From Celeribacter marinus (lineage in GTDB: Bacteria > Pseudomonadota > Alphaproteobacteria > Rhodobacterales > Rhodobacteraceae): a stretch of DNA of 64,000 nt. Made by a program: the position numbers and the translations under genes. Where the stretch lies: positions 1,564,932 through 1,628,931 of the forward strand of contig NZ_CP012023.1 in NCBI RefSeq assembly GCF_001308265.1, read 5' to 3'. Positions within the stretch are counted from its first letter, which is position 1; the number at the start of each line of letters is the position of its first letter. The notes beneath the pieces are model-generated. The model had not been told where the DNA came from and ran no database searches. It saw nothing but the letters and a program-made list of their open reading frames with translations. Positions 54,323 through 64,000 of the stretch are shown here, piece after piece.

Positions 54323-55915
54323 TTACGCTTTGAAGTGGAGCGGACGCACGTGTTGGAACAACCCGCTATCCTTGAGCGCTTTTACAGTTGTCGCCTTGAT
54401 CGGGGTGTCGAGGAAGGTCACAGCGATCGCATCGCCACCTGGTGCCGCACGGCCCAAGGTGAAGTTGGCGATGTTTTCATCGTGCTCGGCCAAGAGCGTA
54501 CCGAGTTTGCCAAGGATACCGGGGACGTCTTGGTTGGTGGTGTAAAGCATGTGCTCGCCCACCTCGGAATCGATGGTGATGCCTTTGATCTGAATAAACC
54601 GTGGCTTGCCGTCCGAGAACACCGTGCCCGCGATGGTGCGGTACTTTTCAACGGTTTGGATGTCGAGCTTGATATAGCCGTCAAACGTGCCTGTTGCGTC
54701 TTGGGTAGTTTTGGAAATCTGGATGCCGCGCTCTTTGGCGATCACAGGTGCGGACACCATGTTCACGTCAGGGTTCGAGGCCTGCATGATACCCGCAACA
54801 ACCGCCGCTTCGAGCGCCTTGAGGTTCATCTCCGCGGCCACACCGTCGAATGTGACGTTGATTTCTTTGATGGCTTCATCGGTGACTTGGCCAATGAAAG
54901 AGCCGAGGTTTTCCGCCAAAGTGACCCATGGGCCCATGATTTTGGCTTCTTCGGCGGTCATGGACGGCATGTTGAGCGCGTTCTCGACCGCGCCGTCGAG
55001 CAGGTAGTTGGACATTTGCTCGGCCACTTGCAGCGCCACGTTCTCTTGGGCTTCCGATGTGGACGCGCCAAGGTGCGGCGTGCAAACAACGTTTGGCAGA
55101 CCGAACAACACGTTGTCCACCGCAGGCTCAACCGCGAACACGTCAAGGGCGGCACCCGCGACATGACCGGATTTAAGCAATTCGGCCAAAGCTTCTTCGT
55201 CAATGAGACCACCGCGCGCACAGTTGACAATACGCACACCTTTTTTGGTCTTAGCGAGGTTTTCAGCAGAAAGGATATTGCGGGTGCTATCGGTCAGCGG
55301 CACGTGCAAAGTGATGAAATCGGCGCGCGCAAGCAACGCATCCAATTCAACCTTTTCAACACCCATCTCAATGGCGCGCTCTTCGGACAGATAGGGGTCG
55401 TAAGCGATCACTTTCATCTTAAGGCCGCGTGCACGGTCACACACGATACCGCCGATGTTACCCGCACCGATCACGCCAAGCGTTTTCGCGGTCAACTCGA
55501 CACCCATGAATTTGGATTTTTCCCATTTGCCGGCATGCGTGGATGCGGAGGCCTCGGGAATTTGACGGGCAACGGCAAACATCATCGCGATGGCGTGTTC
55601 GGCTGTGGTGATCATGTTGCCAAACGGCGTGTTCATGACAATCACGCCCTTTTTGGACGAGGCTTCTTTGTCGACGTTATCGGTGCCGATACCTGCGCGA
55701 CCGACCACTTTGAGGTTGGTTGCATGCTCCAAAAGTGCGGGCGTCACTTTGGTCGCAGAACGGATTGCGAGACCGTCATATTTGCCGATCACGGCAGCAA
55801 GCGCATCTTTGTCTTTGCCAAGTGCGGGGAGAAAATCAACTTCGATTCCACGGTCACGGAAAATCTGGACGGCGGTTTCGGACAGGCTGTCGGAGACGAG
55901 AACTTTGGGGGCCAT
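54323..55915 (-). CDS. serA: D-3-phosphoglycerate dehydrogenase (long form)
   Basis: 530 aa, the long form with the extra ASB domain and a C-terminal ACT domain for serine feedback. NAD motif GVIGAGNIGGIV near residue 148, substrate and catalytic Arg/Glu/His triad in CARGGLIDEEAL and TPHLGAST. Start MAPKVLVSDSL is family-typical; AAGGAG is eight bases upstream. serC follows in the same direction upstream (147 bases), serB is divergent, so the complete pathway is here. Confidence 0.96.
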   Translation of the reverse strand: MAPKVLVSDSLSETAVQIFRDRGIEVDFLPALGKDKDALAAVIGKYDGLAIRSATKVTPALLEHATNLKVVGRAGIGTDNVDKEASSKKGVIVMNTPFGNMITTAEHAIAMMFAVARQIPEASASTHAGKWEKSKFMGVELTAKTLGVIGAGNIGGIVCDRARGLKMKVIAYDPYLSEERAIEMGVEKVELDALLARADFITLHVPLTDSTRNILSAENLAKTKKGVRIVNCARGGLIDEEALAELLKSGHVAGAALDVFAVEPAVDNVLFGLPNVVCTPHLGASTSEAQENVALQVAEQMSNYLLDGAVENALNMPSMTAEEAKIMGPWVTLAENLGSFIGQVTDEAIKEINVTFDGVAAEMNLKALEAAVVAGIMQASNPDVNMVSAPVIAKERGIQISKTTQDATGTFDGYIKLDIQTVEKYRTIAGTVFSDGKPRFIQIKGITIDSEVGEHMLYTTNQDVPGILGKLGTLLAEHDENIANFTLGRAAPGGDAIAVTFLDTPIKATTVKALKDSGLFQHVRPLHFKA

Positions 55916-56061
55916 TGGGCACACTCCTTGGATCGAATGAAATTGGGTTGGGAGGGTCGCGGGCGATGACGCCCGCGATAATATCCGGATGCAATGCCCG
56001 CGTCAGATTGACCTTTTGCCCGACGAAAGTCCGACGAAAAGCCGACGCGGTGCCGACACCC

Positions 56062-57204
56062 TTATTGGGCGGCGATTTCAGCCTCGAACGCGTACTCAAG
56101 CCACGGCATCAATGCCGCCACATCAGCCGTTTCGACCGTGCCGCCACACCAGATCCGAAGACCCGCAGGCGCATCGCGGTACGCCCCGATATCAAGAGCG
56201 ACACCCTCGACCTCAAGACGTTTGGCAACCGCTTTTGCAAACGCTGCACCGTCCTGAATTCTGTCGTCGGTGAACTTCAAACACACGGAGGTGTTCGACG
56301 CCGTGGCCGGATCATTTGCGAGGTTTGCAATCCATGGTTTGGCATCGCAGAAATCCCAGATCACTTTGGCATTTGCAGTTGCGCGCGCAATCAAACCCTC
56401 AAGACCACCGACCGATTTGGCCCACTCAAGTGCGACCAGATAGTCCTCAACCGCCAGCATCGATGGCGTGTTGATCGTCTCGCCCTTAAAGATGCCATCA
56501 ATCAATTTACCGCCCTTGGTCATGCGGAAAATCTTCGGCATAGGCCATGCAGGCGTGTAGCTTTCAAGGCGCTCGACAGCACGCGGGGACAAGACAATAA
56601 TGCCGTGCGCCGCTTCGCCGCCAAGTACTTTTTGCCAAGAGAACGTTGTGACGTCGAGTTTGTCCCACGGCAGGTCCATCGCAAACGCGGCAGACGTCGC
56701 ATCGCAAATCGTCAGGCCGTCGCGCGCTGCGGGGATCTTGTCACCGTTCGGGACGCGCGCACCAGATGTGGTGCCGTTCCACGTGAAAACCACGTCTGTG
56801 TTAAAGTCGACCTTATCGAAATCAACGATATCGCCGTACTCGGCCGTCATCACATCAGCGTCGATTTTGAGCTGTTTGACCACATCCGTGACCCAACCCG
56901 CACCAAAGGATTCCCATGCAACCATGGTTGCTTTACGGGCACCCAAAAGCGACCACATAGCCATTTCAACCGCACCCGTATCCGAGCCGGGAACGATGCC
57001 GATTTTGTAATCTGCGGGGATGCCGAGAATGTCGCGGGTCGTCTCGATGGCGGCCAACAGCTTGGCTTTGCCAACAGCTGCACGGTGTGAGCGGCCAAGG
57101 GGCGCGTCAGACAGCAGATCGAGCGAAAATGTAGGGATTTTGGCACAAGGGCCAGACGAAAAACGCGGGTTAGCCGGCCGCGTGGCCGGAGCTTGAATAG
57201 CCAT
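56062..57204 (-). CDS. serC: Phosphoserine aminotransferase
   Basis: 380 aa PLP enzyme (class V fold) making phosphoserine from phosphohydroxypyruvate. Opens [24 protein letters not shown], the family start; PLP Lys in [31 protein letters not shown] and [12 protein letters not shown] line the cofactor site. This is the alphaproteobacterial SerC subtype. A 147-base longer frame was rejected. Same strand and order as serA. Confidence 0.95.
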   Translation of the reverse strand: MAIQAPATRPANPRFSSGPCAKIPTFSLDLLSDAPLGRSHRAAVGKAKLLAAIETTRDILGIPADYKIGIVPGSDTGAVEMAMWSLLGARKATMVAWESFGAGWVTDVVKQLKIDADVMTAEYGDIVDFDKVDFNTDVVFTWNGTTSGARVPNGDKIPAARDGLTICDATSAAFAMDLPWDKLDVTTFSWQKVLGGEAAHGIIVLSPRAVERLESYTPAWPMPKIFRMTKGGKLIDGIFKGETINTPSMLAVEDYLVALEWAKSVGGLEGLIARATANAKVIWDFCDAKPWIANLANDPATASNTSVCLKFTDDRIQDGAAFAKAVAKRLEVEGVALDIGAYRDAPAGLRIWCGGTVETADVAALMPWLEYAFEAEIAAQ

Positions 57205-57404
57205 TGCTGGTATCCTTCCAGATATAAGCCTCTCGTTGGGGAGAGGTGTCCCATCGCCGCGTTTAATTGCTTTCGATGAGTCTGGCAACGACTTGTTCGC
57301 GGGTGCGGCAAAATAGTTGCCCATTGGTAAGCGCGCCATTAACAGGGTCATCAGACTTGGATGGCGCGCCGCGCGTGCCGACTACCTTTGGAGAGCTTGC
57401 ACCC

Positions 57405-58289
57405 ATGTATGTTGTCACCCTACTCACCGCCCCGTCCCATCCATCGCTCTCACGTGAGGCCGTGGAGGCATTACGCAATGCGTGGGGCGGGGGCGATGCA
57501 CAGTGGCTGGCCACAGGAGAGGCCGCCGAATTTCCCGTCACCGACATGCCGCCCAACCGTTGGGATGTATGGGATGCGCTGCAAACCCAAGGGATCGACC
57601 TAATCGTCCAGCCCATCGAGGGGCGGCGTAAAAAGATGCTGTTGGCCGACATGGACAGCACCATGATTGAACAAGAGTGCATCGACGAACTGGCGGATGT
57701 GGCGGGCGTTGGCGACCATGTAAAGGCGATCACCGCAAAGGCCATGAACGGAGAACTGGATTTCGACGGGGCGCTGACCGAACGCGTGGCCTTGCTCAAA
57801 GACCTTCCAGAAAGCGTCATTCAAACGGTGATCGACGAGCGCATTACATTTATGTCTGGCGGACCTACATTGCTCGCCACAATGAAAGCAAACGGTGCCT
57901 ATGCGGCCCTCGTGTCAGGTGGCTTTACTGCCTTCACGGGCTATGTGGCCGAGGCGCTCGGGTTCGACGAAAACCGCGCCAACACGCTGTTGGTCGAGGG
58001 CGGCAAACTCGTCGGCAAACCGGGCCTGCCGATTTTGGGGCGCGAGGCGAAAGTCGCCGCACTCAAAGAGATCACCGAACGCCTTGGCCTGTCGCACGAC
58101 GATGTGATGGCCGTGGGGGACGGGGCCAATGATCTGGGCATGCTTGAGATCGCGGGCGCGGGCGTGGCGCTGCACGCGAAACCCTCCGTTGCGGCGCAGT
58201 GCGATATTCGTATCAACCACGGCGACCTGACCGCATTGCTCTATATCCAAGGCTACGCCAAAGACGAATTCGCAGGCGCATCCGCATGA
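57405..58289 (+). CDS. serB: Phosphoserine phosphatase
   Basis: 294 aa. HAD-family hydrolase for the last step of serine synthesis. Nucleophile Asp82 in LLADMDSTMI, general acid Asp84, GGF motif LVSGGFTAFTGYVA, Lys in GKPGLPILG and motif IV VGDGANDLGML. N-terminal 75 residues form an ACT-like regulatory domain, as in Pseudomonas and alphaproteobacteria. Its TGA overlaps the ATG of the TauE/SafE gene (ATGA). ATG 57405 chosen; GGAG is 11 bases upstream. Confidence 0.95.
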   Translation: MYVVTLLTAPSHPSLSREAVEALRNAWGGGDAQWLATGEAAEFPVTDMPPNRWDVWDALQTQGIDLIVQPIEGRRKKMLLADMDSTMIEQECIDELADVAGVGDHVKAITAKAMNGELDFDGALTERVALLKDLPESVIQTVIDERITFMSGGPTLLATMKANGAYAALVSGGFTAFTGYVAEALGFDENRANTLLVEGGKLVGKPGLPILGREAKVAALKEITERLGLSHDDVMAVGDGANDLGMLEIAGAGVALHAKPSVAAQCDIRINHGDLTALLYIQGYAKDEFAGASA

Positions 58290-59047
58290 TGTTTGAGGTC
58301 TCAGGCGACCTTCTTTTTCTTTTGATCGTAGCCGCTTTTGCGGCGGGGTTTATTGACTCCATCGCGGGCGGGGGTGGGTTGATCACGGTGCCTGCCTTAT
58401 TGCTCGCGGGCATTCCACCCGTCACGGCCCTCGCCACTAACAAAGTCCAAGCGTTGTTCGGGTCGGGCATGGCCGCGGTCAACTATGCGCGGGCGGGTTA
58501 CGTGGATGTGCGCCGCCAATGGGTGGCCGCGGTAATCTCATTTGCGGGGGCCTTGATCGGCGCTTTGTTTGCGTCATCGCTTCCCACCGATGTGATCCGC
58601 TTGGGCTTGCCCGTGTTGCTCATCGGCGTGGCGTTGTTTTTCGCGTTCAAAAAGGGGCTTGATGATGTGGACCGCGTGCAGCGCGTCACGCCGCTCTTGT
58701 TTACAGCTGCCTTTGTGCCGCTGATCGGGTTTTACGATGGCCTCATTGGCCCCGGAACAGGCGCGTTTTTCATGATCGGGTTTGTATCCCTCGCGGGCTA
58801 CGGCATCCTAAAGGCCACCGCCCACACCAAGCTGCTCAACTTTGCCTCAAACGTCGGAGGGCTCACGGGGTTTTTATTGGTTGCAAAACCGTTCTGGATG
58901 CTTGGCTTGGCCATGGGAGCGGCACAGCTGGCGGGGGCCTACGTCGGATCGACGCTTGCCTCCCGCATTGGGGCAAAACTCATCCGCCCCGTGTTGGTTG
59001 TGGTTTCAACCGTTCTTGCGTTGAAACTACTTTGGGATCTGATCTGA
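58286..59047 (+). CDS. TauE/SafE-family anion exporter
   Basis: 253 aa, eight membrane helices in two repeats. Repeat signatures GFIDSIAGGGGLITVPALLLAG (first) and GFYDGLIGPGTGAFFMIGF (second) are clear. Family members move sulfite, sulfoacetate or other organic anions. Translationally coupled to serB, an association common in this order; a link to serine or sulfonate metabolism is only an inference. Two start codons (58286, 58289) are possible. Confidence 0.92.
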   Translation: MMFEVSGDLLFLLIVAAFAAGFIDSIAGGGGLITVPALLLAGIPPVTALATNKVQALFGSGMAAVNYARAGYVDVRRQWVAAVISFAGALIGALFASSLPTDVIRLGLPVLLIGVALFFAFKKGLDDVDRVQRVTPLLFTAAFVPLIGFYDGLIGPGTGAFFMIGFVSLAGYGILKATAHTKLLNFASNVGGLTGFLLVAKPFWMLGLAMGAAQLAGAYVGSTLASRIGAKLIRPVLVVVSTVLALKLLWDLI

Positions 59048-59049
59048 CC

Positions 59050-60051
59050 TCAGACGGGAAAACCTGCGGCGAGTTTGACCTCACCCGTAACAAGGCCCGC
59101 AAAGTTTTTGATCTCGGGATTGAGATACTTACGGACAACTGGATCATTGGCGTCTAGCGCGCCCAGCTTCACCAACAGCCCCGCAATCGCGCATTCCGAG
59201 GCACGCGTAGCCCCATCTGTGATTTTAAGCGCCACACCCAAGCCTTGATCGGGAAGGATGGCGGTGAACACGCCCTCGGCCCCTGTTTTGATCGTCACTT
59301 TGCCTTTGGCCGCACGCATCAATTCGGTGCACGCGCGCCCCTCACCCGCAACCAGATCGGGATGCAAACGCATAGCTTGGTGCAAACGCAACGCCGCCTG
59401 CGACAAGGCATCGCCATCCTCACGCGCCCCCGCAAAATAGCCCATCGCCCGACCAAGGCCGCGCATGGACGTGGCAAAATTTGGCGCGGAGCAGCCATCA
59501 ATCCCAAACCCCGGTGAGGTTTCACCCGTCACCGTCTCAAAGGCGTCGAGCGCAGATTTTTGTACGGGATGATCAGGATGCACATAGTCAGGACCGGCAC
59601 CGAGGTGTTTGGACAGTGTCAAAAAACCGCAATGCTTGCCCGAACAATTGTTATGCACACGGCACGGGGTTTCATCGGCCTTGAGCAGAGCACGGCGAGA
59701 CTGTTTGCCCATCGGTTCCTGAATGCCGCAAATCAGATCGTCATCGGACAGGCCCAACGCGCCAAGCCATGCCCGTGCTTTGTCGGTATGGATTTTGTCG
59801 CCGTTGTGCGAGGCGCACGAAAACGCCAGTTGATCAACCGTCAGACCCGCCGCATCCGCAGCGCCCGACGCCACAAGCGGCAAGGCTTGGATCATCTTCA
59901 CCGATGAGCGCGGCAGGATCACTGTGTCTAGGTCGCCCCACCCATCAATGACTTCGCCAGCGGCATTACAGACAACCGCCATGCCTGTATGGCGGCTTTC
60001 CGCCACGGGTCCACGCCAGATATCAACCATTTCCACAACACGGTCTGCCAT
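59050..60051 (-). CDS. L-asparaginase II (bacterial type, thermolabile asparaginase family)
   Basis: 333 aa. Matches the asparaginase II family (PF06089): ILPRSSVKMIQALPLV (active-site-like Ser/Lys), FSCASHNGDKIH, VHNNCSGKHCGFL and GIDGCSAPNFA. Hydrolyses asparagine to aspartate and ammonia; cytosolic in this family. Start MADRVVEMVDIW at 60051 has GGGAGAG eight bases upstream. It converges on the TauE gene with a three-base gap. Confidence 0.92.
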   Translation of the reverse strand: MADRVVEMVDIWRGPVAESRHTGMAVVCNAAGEVIDGWGDLDTVILPRSSVKMIQALPLVASGAADAAGLTVDQLAFSCASHNGDKIHTDKARAWLGALGLSDDDLICGIQEPMGKQSRRALLKADETPCRVHNNCSGKHCGFLTLSKHLGAGPDYVHPDHPVQKSALDAFETVTGETSPGFGIDGCSAPNFATSMRGLGRAMGYFAGAREDGDALSQAALRLHQAMRLHPDLVAGEGRACTELMRAAKGKVTIKTGAEGVFTAILPDQGLGVALKITDGATRASECAIAGLLVKLGALDANDPVVRKYLNPEIKNFAGLVTGEVKLAAGFPV

Positions 60052-60231
60052 CTTAAAATCTCTCCCAATCACGTTTCAGCGAATTTCTGCCAAGGGGTCT
60101 TTCCCAATTTGACGGTTTTACGTTACTGTGCCAATTGAGTATTTAACGGGTCCATCACGTCAGAACCGCAGCTAAAGACAGCGGAGGCGTATCGGTAACG
60201 GGCCGAGATAGCTAGAGGCAGCGAAAAATCC

Positions 60232-60756
60232 ATGTTCCATTCCATTAAGAAACTCGTCCTTGGTGCGACATTCGCACTCGCCGCAACAGTGGCATTTGCA
60301 CAAGAAAGCAGCAACCAAGTGGCGTCAAATACTGACTGGTACGTGTTCCAAGAGGGCACGCAATGCTGGGCAGTATCGAAACCCAAAGAGACTGTGAACA
60401 CCGACAGTTCGGGTCGCATCAAATCCGTGCGGCGCGGCGAAGTCCTAATGTTCGTCTCCTACGCCCCATCCACAGGCATCAAAGGTCAGGTGTCATTCGC
60501 GGGCGGCTACCCGTTTGCCGGTGGCTCCGAAGTGACACTCGAAATCGGCGGCACAAAGTTTGCACTCTTCACCGAGAACGAAACCGCATGGGCCGTCACA
60601 CCCGAGGATGATGCTAAAATCGTCGCCGCGATGAAACGCGGCGCTGCGGCGTCCTTGTCTGGGCATTCGGCGCGCGGCACCTACACCAAAGACACTTTCT
60701 CCTTGTTGGGCTTCACAGCTTCGGTGGAAGACGCTGCAAAACGCTGCGGCGGGTAA
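60232..60756 (+). CDS. Invasion-associated locus B (IalB) family periplasmic protein
   Basis: 174 aa. Signal peptide at residues 1-23 (VLGATFALAATVAFA). The mature domain has the family's DWYVFQEGTQCWAVSKPKE opening and the final cysteine (AAKRCGG) for a disulfide. IalB in Bartonella aids entry into red cells; environmental members are abundant and likely structural/envelope proteins. Long leader (about 180 bases) and a terminator downstream, so monocistronic. Confidence 0.9.
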   Translation: MFHSIKKLVLGATFALAATVAFAQESSNQVASNTDWYVFQEGTQCWAVSKPKETVNTDSSGRIKSVRRGEVLMFVSYAPSTGIKGQVSFAGGYPFAGGSEVTLEIGGTKFALFTENETAWAVTPEDDAKIVAAMKRGAAASLSGHSARGTYTKDTFSLLGFTASVEDAAKRCGG

Positions 60757-60783
60757 CACCTTTGCGCTACGTCTGAAAAATTT

Positions 60784-60810
60784 CGGCCTCGCTGATATAG
60801 CGGGGCCTTT
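60784..60810 (+). terminator. Rho-independent terminator after the IalB-like gene
   Basis: 9-bp stem GGCCTCGCT/AGCGGGGCC with one G-U pair, 5-base loop, TTTT tail. Starts 28 bases after the stop. Confidence 0.85.
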
Positions 60811-60881
60811 TCCTATGGCTTCCTTTGGTTGCAAAAATCCTGTAGAAGCCGCGCCAACTCACCACGAAAAAGAGATATGAC

Positions 60882-62069
60882 ATGGCCCCCAGCGCACCTA
60901 TCACGCCGGACATTTTGACTATTCCGCGCAAAGACAGCGACGGGCAGAGCGGCAAAATCAATTTTGTCGGCTTGTCACGTGACCAAATGCGCGCACTCCT
61001 TGTTGAGCACGGCACGCCTGAAAAACAGGCAAAAATGCGCGTTGGTCAAATCTGGCAATGGATCTACCAGTGGGGTGTGCGCGACTTTGAAGAGATGACA
61101 AATCTCAGCAAAGCGTTGCGAAGCTCACTTTGTGAAGCGTTCGAGGTTCGCATACCCGAGGTGATTTCAAAACAGGTGTCCGACGATGGCACCCGCAAAT
61201 ACCTTGTGCGGATCAATGGCGGCCACGAGGTTGAGGTGGTCTACATCCCCGAAGACAACCGTGGCACGCTATGCATTTCGTCCCAAGTTGGCTGTACGCT
61301 AACCTGTTCGTTCTGCCACACAGGCACCCAAAAACTGGTACGCAATTTGACCCCTGCCGAGATTGTCGGTCAGGTGATGATGGCGCGCGATGACCTTGGC
61401 GAGTGGCCCGAAAAAGGCGAACACAACGAGGGCGAAGCGCGTCTTTTGTCCAACGTTGTATTGATGGGTATGGGTGAGCCACTCTACAATTTCGAGAACG
61501 TGCGCGATGCAATGAAGATCGTGATGGACGGCGAGGGCATCGCCCTTGGTCGTCGTCGCATTACACTGTCGACATCTGGCGTTGTGCCCGAAATTCACCG
61601 TACGGCAAAAGAGATCGGCTGCTTGCTTGCCGTGTCATTCCACGCAACCGAGGATGCGACACGCGATAAGTTGGTGCCGATTAACAAGCGGTGGAATATC
61701 GAGGCTCTGTTGGACGCGCTGCGCGAATATCCCAAGGCGTCCAATTCCGAGCGGATCACCTTTGAATATGTGATGCTCAATGGCGTGAACGATAGCGACG
61801 AAGATGCGCACAGGTTGGTCAAACTGTTGGACGGCATTCCATCGAAAGTGAACCTGATCCCGTTCAACGAATGGCCGGGAGCGCCCTACACGCGCTCGTC
61901 CAACAACCGCATTCATGCCTTTGCACGTATCTTGATGGCAGCGGGCTATGCCTCACCAATCCGCACCCCGCGCGGCGAAGACATCATGGCGGCCTGTGGG
62001 CAATTGAAATCCGCAACAGAGCGGGAACGGAAATCGCGGGCACAGATTGCGGCCGAGACTGGATCTTAA
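60882..62069 (+). CDS. rlmN: Dual-specificity RNA methyltransferase RlmN
   Basis: 395 aa radical-SAM enzyme that methylates C2 of A2503 in 23S rRNA and A37 in some tRNAs. 4Fe-4S cysteines Cys138/142/145 in [14 protein letters not shown], the SAM GMGEP motif, and the second catalytic Cys near the end (DIMAACGQL). N-terminal HhH-type accessory domain (residues 30-90). All catalytic parts intact, normal length. Confidence 0.95.
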   Translation: MAPSAPITPDILTIPRKDSDGQSGKINFVGLSRDQMRALLVEHGTPEKQAKMRVGQIWQWIYQWGVRDFEEMTNLSKALRSSLCEAFEVRIPEVISKQVSDDGTRKYLVRINGGHEVEVVYIPEDNRGTLCISSQVGCTLTCSFCHTGTQKLVRNLTPAEIVGQVMMARDDLGEWPEKGEHNEGEARLLSNVVLMGMGEPLYNFENVRDAMKIVMDGEGIALGRRRITLSTSGVVPEIHRTAKEIGCLLAVSFHATEDATRDKLVPINKRWNIEALLDALREYPKASNSERITFEYVMLNGVNDSDEDAHRLVKLLDGIPSKVNLIPFNEWPGAPYTRSSNNRIHAFARILMAAGYASPIRTPRGEDIMAACGQLKSATERERKSRAQIAAETGS

Positions 62070-62125
62070 CAGACACTTAGGGTTTCGATAACGGCACCTT
62101 AACCACGTGGGTCCATCATATCTGT

Positions 62126-62494
62126 ATGGACCCGCATCAGATCAGAATCACAACCGACATTGGACCGCGCCACGCCTTGGCCGCGCGGCCTGTGGGTTTG
62201 TCGCCTCCCCTTCCGACCAAACAGCATACCCTCGCCGCTTGGCTGCGCCACGACTTTGCTCTTGCGCGGAGCTGGGACGACCTACACGCGGCCCTGATGG
62301 CACGCGGCTATGCACTCGCTCTGGGACGTAAATCCCTGATCTTGCAAACTCTGAGCGGTCAAAAATTGTGTAGCGTCGACGACCTAGGCCAATCTTATGC
62401 GAGCCTTACACACCGTTTCGGTGCGGCCCTCCCGCAAAACTCACGACTCACCCCCATAGCGGAACAGATCGAATCTACCCCGCGTGTACTCTAA
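62126..62494 (+). CDS. Small protein resembling a relaxase C-terminal segment
   Basis: 122 aa, soluble, no signal. The middle (AAWLRHDFALARSWDDLHAALMARGYALALGRKSLIL, then VDDLGQSYASLTHRFGA) looks like the C-terminal part of MobA/TraI-type relaxases, where a SWxDLHxALxxxG pattern is frequent. No nickase motif (Tyr plus His triad) is present. May be a stand-alone domain used in regulation. Next gene follows after 25 bases on the same strand. Confidence 0.6.
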   Translation: MDPHQIRITTDIGPRHALAARPVGLSPPLPTKQHTLAAWLRHDFALARSWDDLHAALMARGYALALGRKSLILQTLSGQKLCSVDDLGQSYASLTHRFGAALPQNSRLTPIAEQIESTPRVL

Positions 62495-62519
62495 AAATTT
62501 TCACGGCATTGAGGTCTAC

Positions 62520-62711
62520 ATGGAACAAATTACGCTCTTTTTGCCAAAAAATACCGTTGAACTCATGCACATCATTGCGCGTCAAAACGGTGACACCATC
62601 GGCGGCGTCCTTCAGGATATGGCGATGGAGCGGTATATGAAAGACCGCATGAACCTGCGTCACACGGCGATCGTGATCGACGGCACCAAAAGCCATAACG
62701 AAGCCTTGTGA
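62520..62711 (+). CDS. Small ribbon-helix-helix-like protein
   Basis: 63 aa from ATG 62520 with GAGG about five bases upstream. Layout suits a CopG/RHH fold: one beta strand (EQITLFLPKNT), then two helices (VELMHIIARQNGDT, IGGVLQDMAMERYMKDR). RHH proteins dimerise and bind DNA or serve as antitoxins; no toxin gene is adjacent. It forms a unit with the relaxase-like gene upstream. Assignment is by shape only. Confidence 0.6.
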   Translation: MEQITLFLPKNTVELMHIIARQNGDTIGGVLQDMAMERYMKDRMNLRHTAIVIDGTKSHNEAL

Positions 62712-62734
62712 TGCCGTCACCTCACGCCAATTGA

Positions 62735-63595
62735 TCAGCGACCCGGCAGGGCGTCACGCCGCCCTTCGCCGTAATCCCATGCATCGATTGCGGCAATCGC
62801 CTCCTCTGCGGTCTCGACAAACCGAAACAGGTCAAGGTCATCACGCGAGATCGTACCTGCATCGGCCAATGCGTCCCAGTTGATGATCTTTTGCCAGAAC
62901 TCACCACCGAACAGCACGACAGGAATGCGGTTCATGCGTCCTGTTTGAATCAGGGTTAGGGTCTCGAACATCTCGTCCAGCGTCCCAAACCCACCGGGAA
63001 ACACCGCCAAAGCTTTGGCGCGCATCAAGAAATGCATTTTGCGAATAGCAAAGTAGTGAAAGTTGAAACACAGGTCTGGGGTCACGTATTCATTCGGAGC
63101 CTGCTCATGCGGCAACACGATATTGAGCCCGATAGAGACCCCGCCCGCATCAACCGCCCCACGGTTGCCCGCCTCCATCACGCCGGGACCACCACCCGTA
63201 ACAATAACATCCTCACGATGCCCGTTCTTCTTGGCGCGCTCCGTCATGAGCCGCGCAAAGGTTCGCGCTTCATCGTAGTATTTGGACAAATCCGCCAGTG
63301 TTTTGGTCTTTGCGCTCTCTTTTTTCGCAGGCTCTGGAATGCGTGCGCCGCCAAACATCACAATGGTACTTTCGACACCGTATTCCGCCATCATCATCTC
63401 GGGCTTGAGCAATTCGAGTTGCAGGCGGACGGGGCGCAATTCATCGCGGCACATAAAATCGACATCGGAAAACGCCAACTTATAGGCGGGCGCACGGGTT
63501 TGTGCGGTATCAGGCGTGTGCTGTGCGGCCTCCATATCCATATGGCTATCGCGAAGCGGGTGACGGCGAAGAAGGTGCTCGGGGGGATTGGACAT
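62735..63595 (-). CDS. LOG-family (TIGR00730) nucleotide phosphoribohydrolase
   Basis: 286 aa. Rossmann-like lysine-decarboxylase-like (LOG) fold: phosphate loop [11 protein letters not shown] at about residue 130 and the [12 protein letters not shown] signature near 200 with the catalytic Arg-Glu pair. Such enzymes hydrolyse cytokinin-type or other nucleoside 5'-monophosphates to base and ribose-5-phosphate. Start MSNPPEHL chosen at 63595 instead of a 75-base longer frame. Divergent from dapD. Confidence 0.9.
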   Translation of the reverse strand: MSNPPEHLLRRHPLRDSHMDMEAAQHTPDTAQTRAPAYKLAFSDVDFMCRDELRPVRLQLELLKPEMMMAEYGVESTIVMFGGARIPEPAKKESAKTKTLADLSKYYDEARTFARLMTERAKKNGHREDVIVTGGGPGVMEAGNRGAVDAGGVSIGLNIVLPHEQAPNEYVTPDLCFNFHYFAIRKMHFLMRAKALAVFPGGFGTLDEMFETLTLIQTGRMNRIPVVLFGGEFWQKIINWDALADAGTISRDDLDLFRFVETAEEAIAAIDAWDYGEGRRDALPGR

Positions 63596-63719
63596 GACAT
63601 GTCTCACTTTTTTACTCGTGCGTTTCAATTGTCGCGGGCGACGCTCTCGCGTTGCGAAAGCGCGTCGCACAGACTATAGCCACCTGCAACAGATATTCCA
63701 TGACACTTGGGAGACGCAC

Positions 63720-64000
63720 ATGTCCAACGCACAACTTGAAACCGCAATCGAATCCGCATGGGACGCTCGTGATACCATCACGGCCGCCACAACAGGCGAG
63801 ACCCGCGATGCAATCGAGACAACTTTGAACGCTCTAGATAGCGGCAAACTCCGCGTTGCTGAAAAGTTGGAAAACGGCGATTGGCACGTCAACCAATGGG
63901 CTAAAAAGGCTGTATTGCTTGGTTTTCGTATCAAAGACATGGAACTGCACGATGGCGGCCCGCAAGGGTCCGGTTGGTGGGACAAGGTCGATAGCAAGTT
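63720..64000 (+). CDS. dapD: Tetrahydrodipicolinate N-succinyltransferase, 5' part only
   Basis: The first 93 codons are present; the gene runs off the right edge. N-terminus [17 protein letters not shown], then the Trp/Val-rich [27 protein letters not shown] segment typical of DapD just before the left-handed beta-helix. Catalyses the CoA-dependent succinylation step in lysine/diaminopimelate synthesis, in the same pathway as asd. GGGAG stands eight bases before the ATG. Confidence 0.93.
   Translation, partial: MSNAQLETAIESAWDARDTITAATTGETRDAIETTLNALDSGKLRVAEKLENGDWHVNQWAKKAVLLGFRIKDMELHDGGPQGSGWWDKVDSK

Noticed and set aside
54308..55969. Plus-strand open frame of 553 codons opposite serA
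   Set aside because: It is the shadow of serA on the other strand: its residues (HVRVRGLHD, DHGSKRIF) show no family, and serA carries all catalytic motifs on the minus strand. Long antisense frames arise easily at high GC.
55720..57090. 456-codon plus-strand frame over serA/serC
   Set aside because: Spans two real minus-strand genes and the gap between them; no motif.

Overview
The window reads as chromosomal DNA of a marine-type alphaproteobacterium, most likely Rhodobacterales (Roseobacter group). Signs are the moderately high GC, dense short operons with ATGA/GTGA overlaps, and family choices typical of that order: accD-folC, a DUF2794 protein, IalB-like secreted proteins, an MbfA ferritin/VIT1 fusion behind an Irr-type box, the serA-serC/serB/TauE block, and RTX proteins. 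The taxonomic call is inference. No rRNA, tRNA, CRISPR array, prophage or insertion sequence was recognised.

Layout. 1-8.8 kb: end of a HAD phosphatase, accD-folC, a CPBP protease, a lipoprotein, two unknown genes, fadH and a LysR regulator. 8.9-17.1 kb: OmpA-like protein, CinA-like protein, sfsA-map, an orphan TRAP solute-binding protein, zapE, an MFS carrier, a HAD hydrolase and a UPF0178 protein. 17.1-19.3 kb: mbfA and a tetR gene face away from a regulatory region holding an Irr-like box, two tandem 18-bp palindromes and a terminator-ended leader; a structured minus-strand unit follows. 19.3-27 kb: DUF2794, NlpC/P60 + leucyl aminopeptidase, carbonic anhydrase, a DUF4139 protein and asd, with two roughly 0.5-kb gaps that each hold one small SD-led ORF.

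27-36.4 kb is the surface/secretion and accessory part. A three-gene operon (MFS, polysaccharide pyruvyl transferase, GT29 sialyltransferase-like) sits beside two amputated glycosyltransferase genes that collide head-on. Next come two divergent RTX calcium-binding proteins, one a subtilisin-like protease. 36.4-50.2 kb: trhO, an Hsp70-like ATPase, pncA and pncB (NAD salvage), an unrecognised 345-aa protein, arfB, a queuosine-precursor transporter with a candidate preQ1-I riboswitch, a phytase-like esterase, mepA, a UMF1-type MFS protein, a thioesterase, YggT and recQ.

50.2-64 kb: a hybrid histidine kinase, a metallophosphatase, the complete phosphorylated serine pathway (serA and serC on the minus strand, serB divergent and translationally coupled to a TauE/SafE exporter), an asparaginase, an IalB-like protein, rlmN, two small accessory proteins, a LOG-family protein and the start of dapD, which runs off the window.

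Starts were moved from the longest ORF to the codon with the best Shine-Dalgarno (SD) sequence or family-typical N-terminus where these disagreed. Motif positions in proteins count from the start chosen here.
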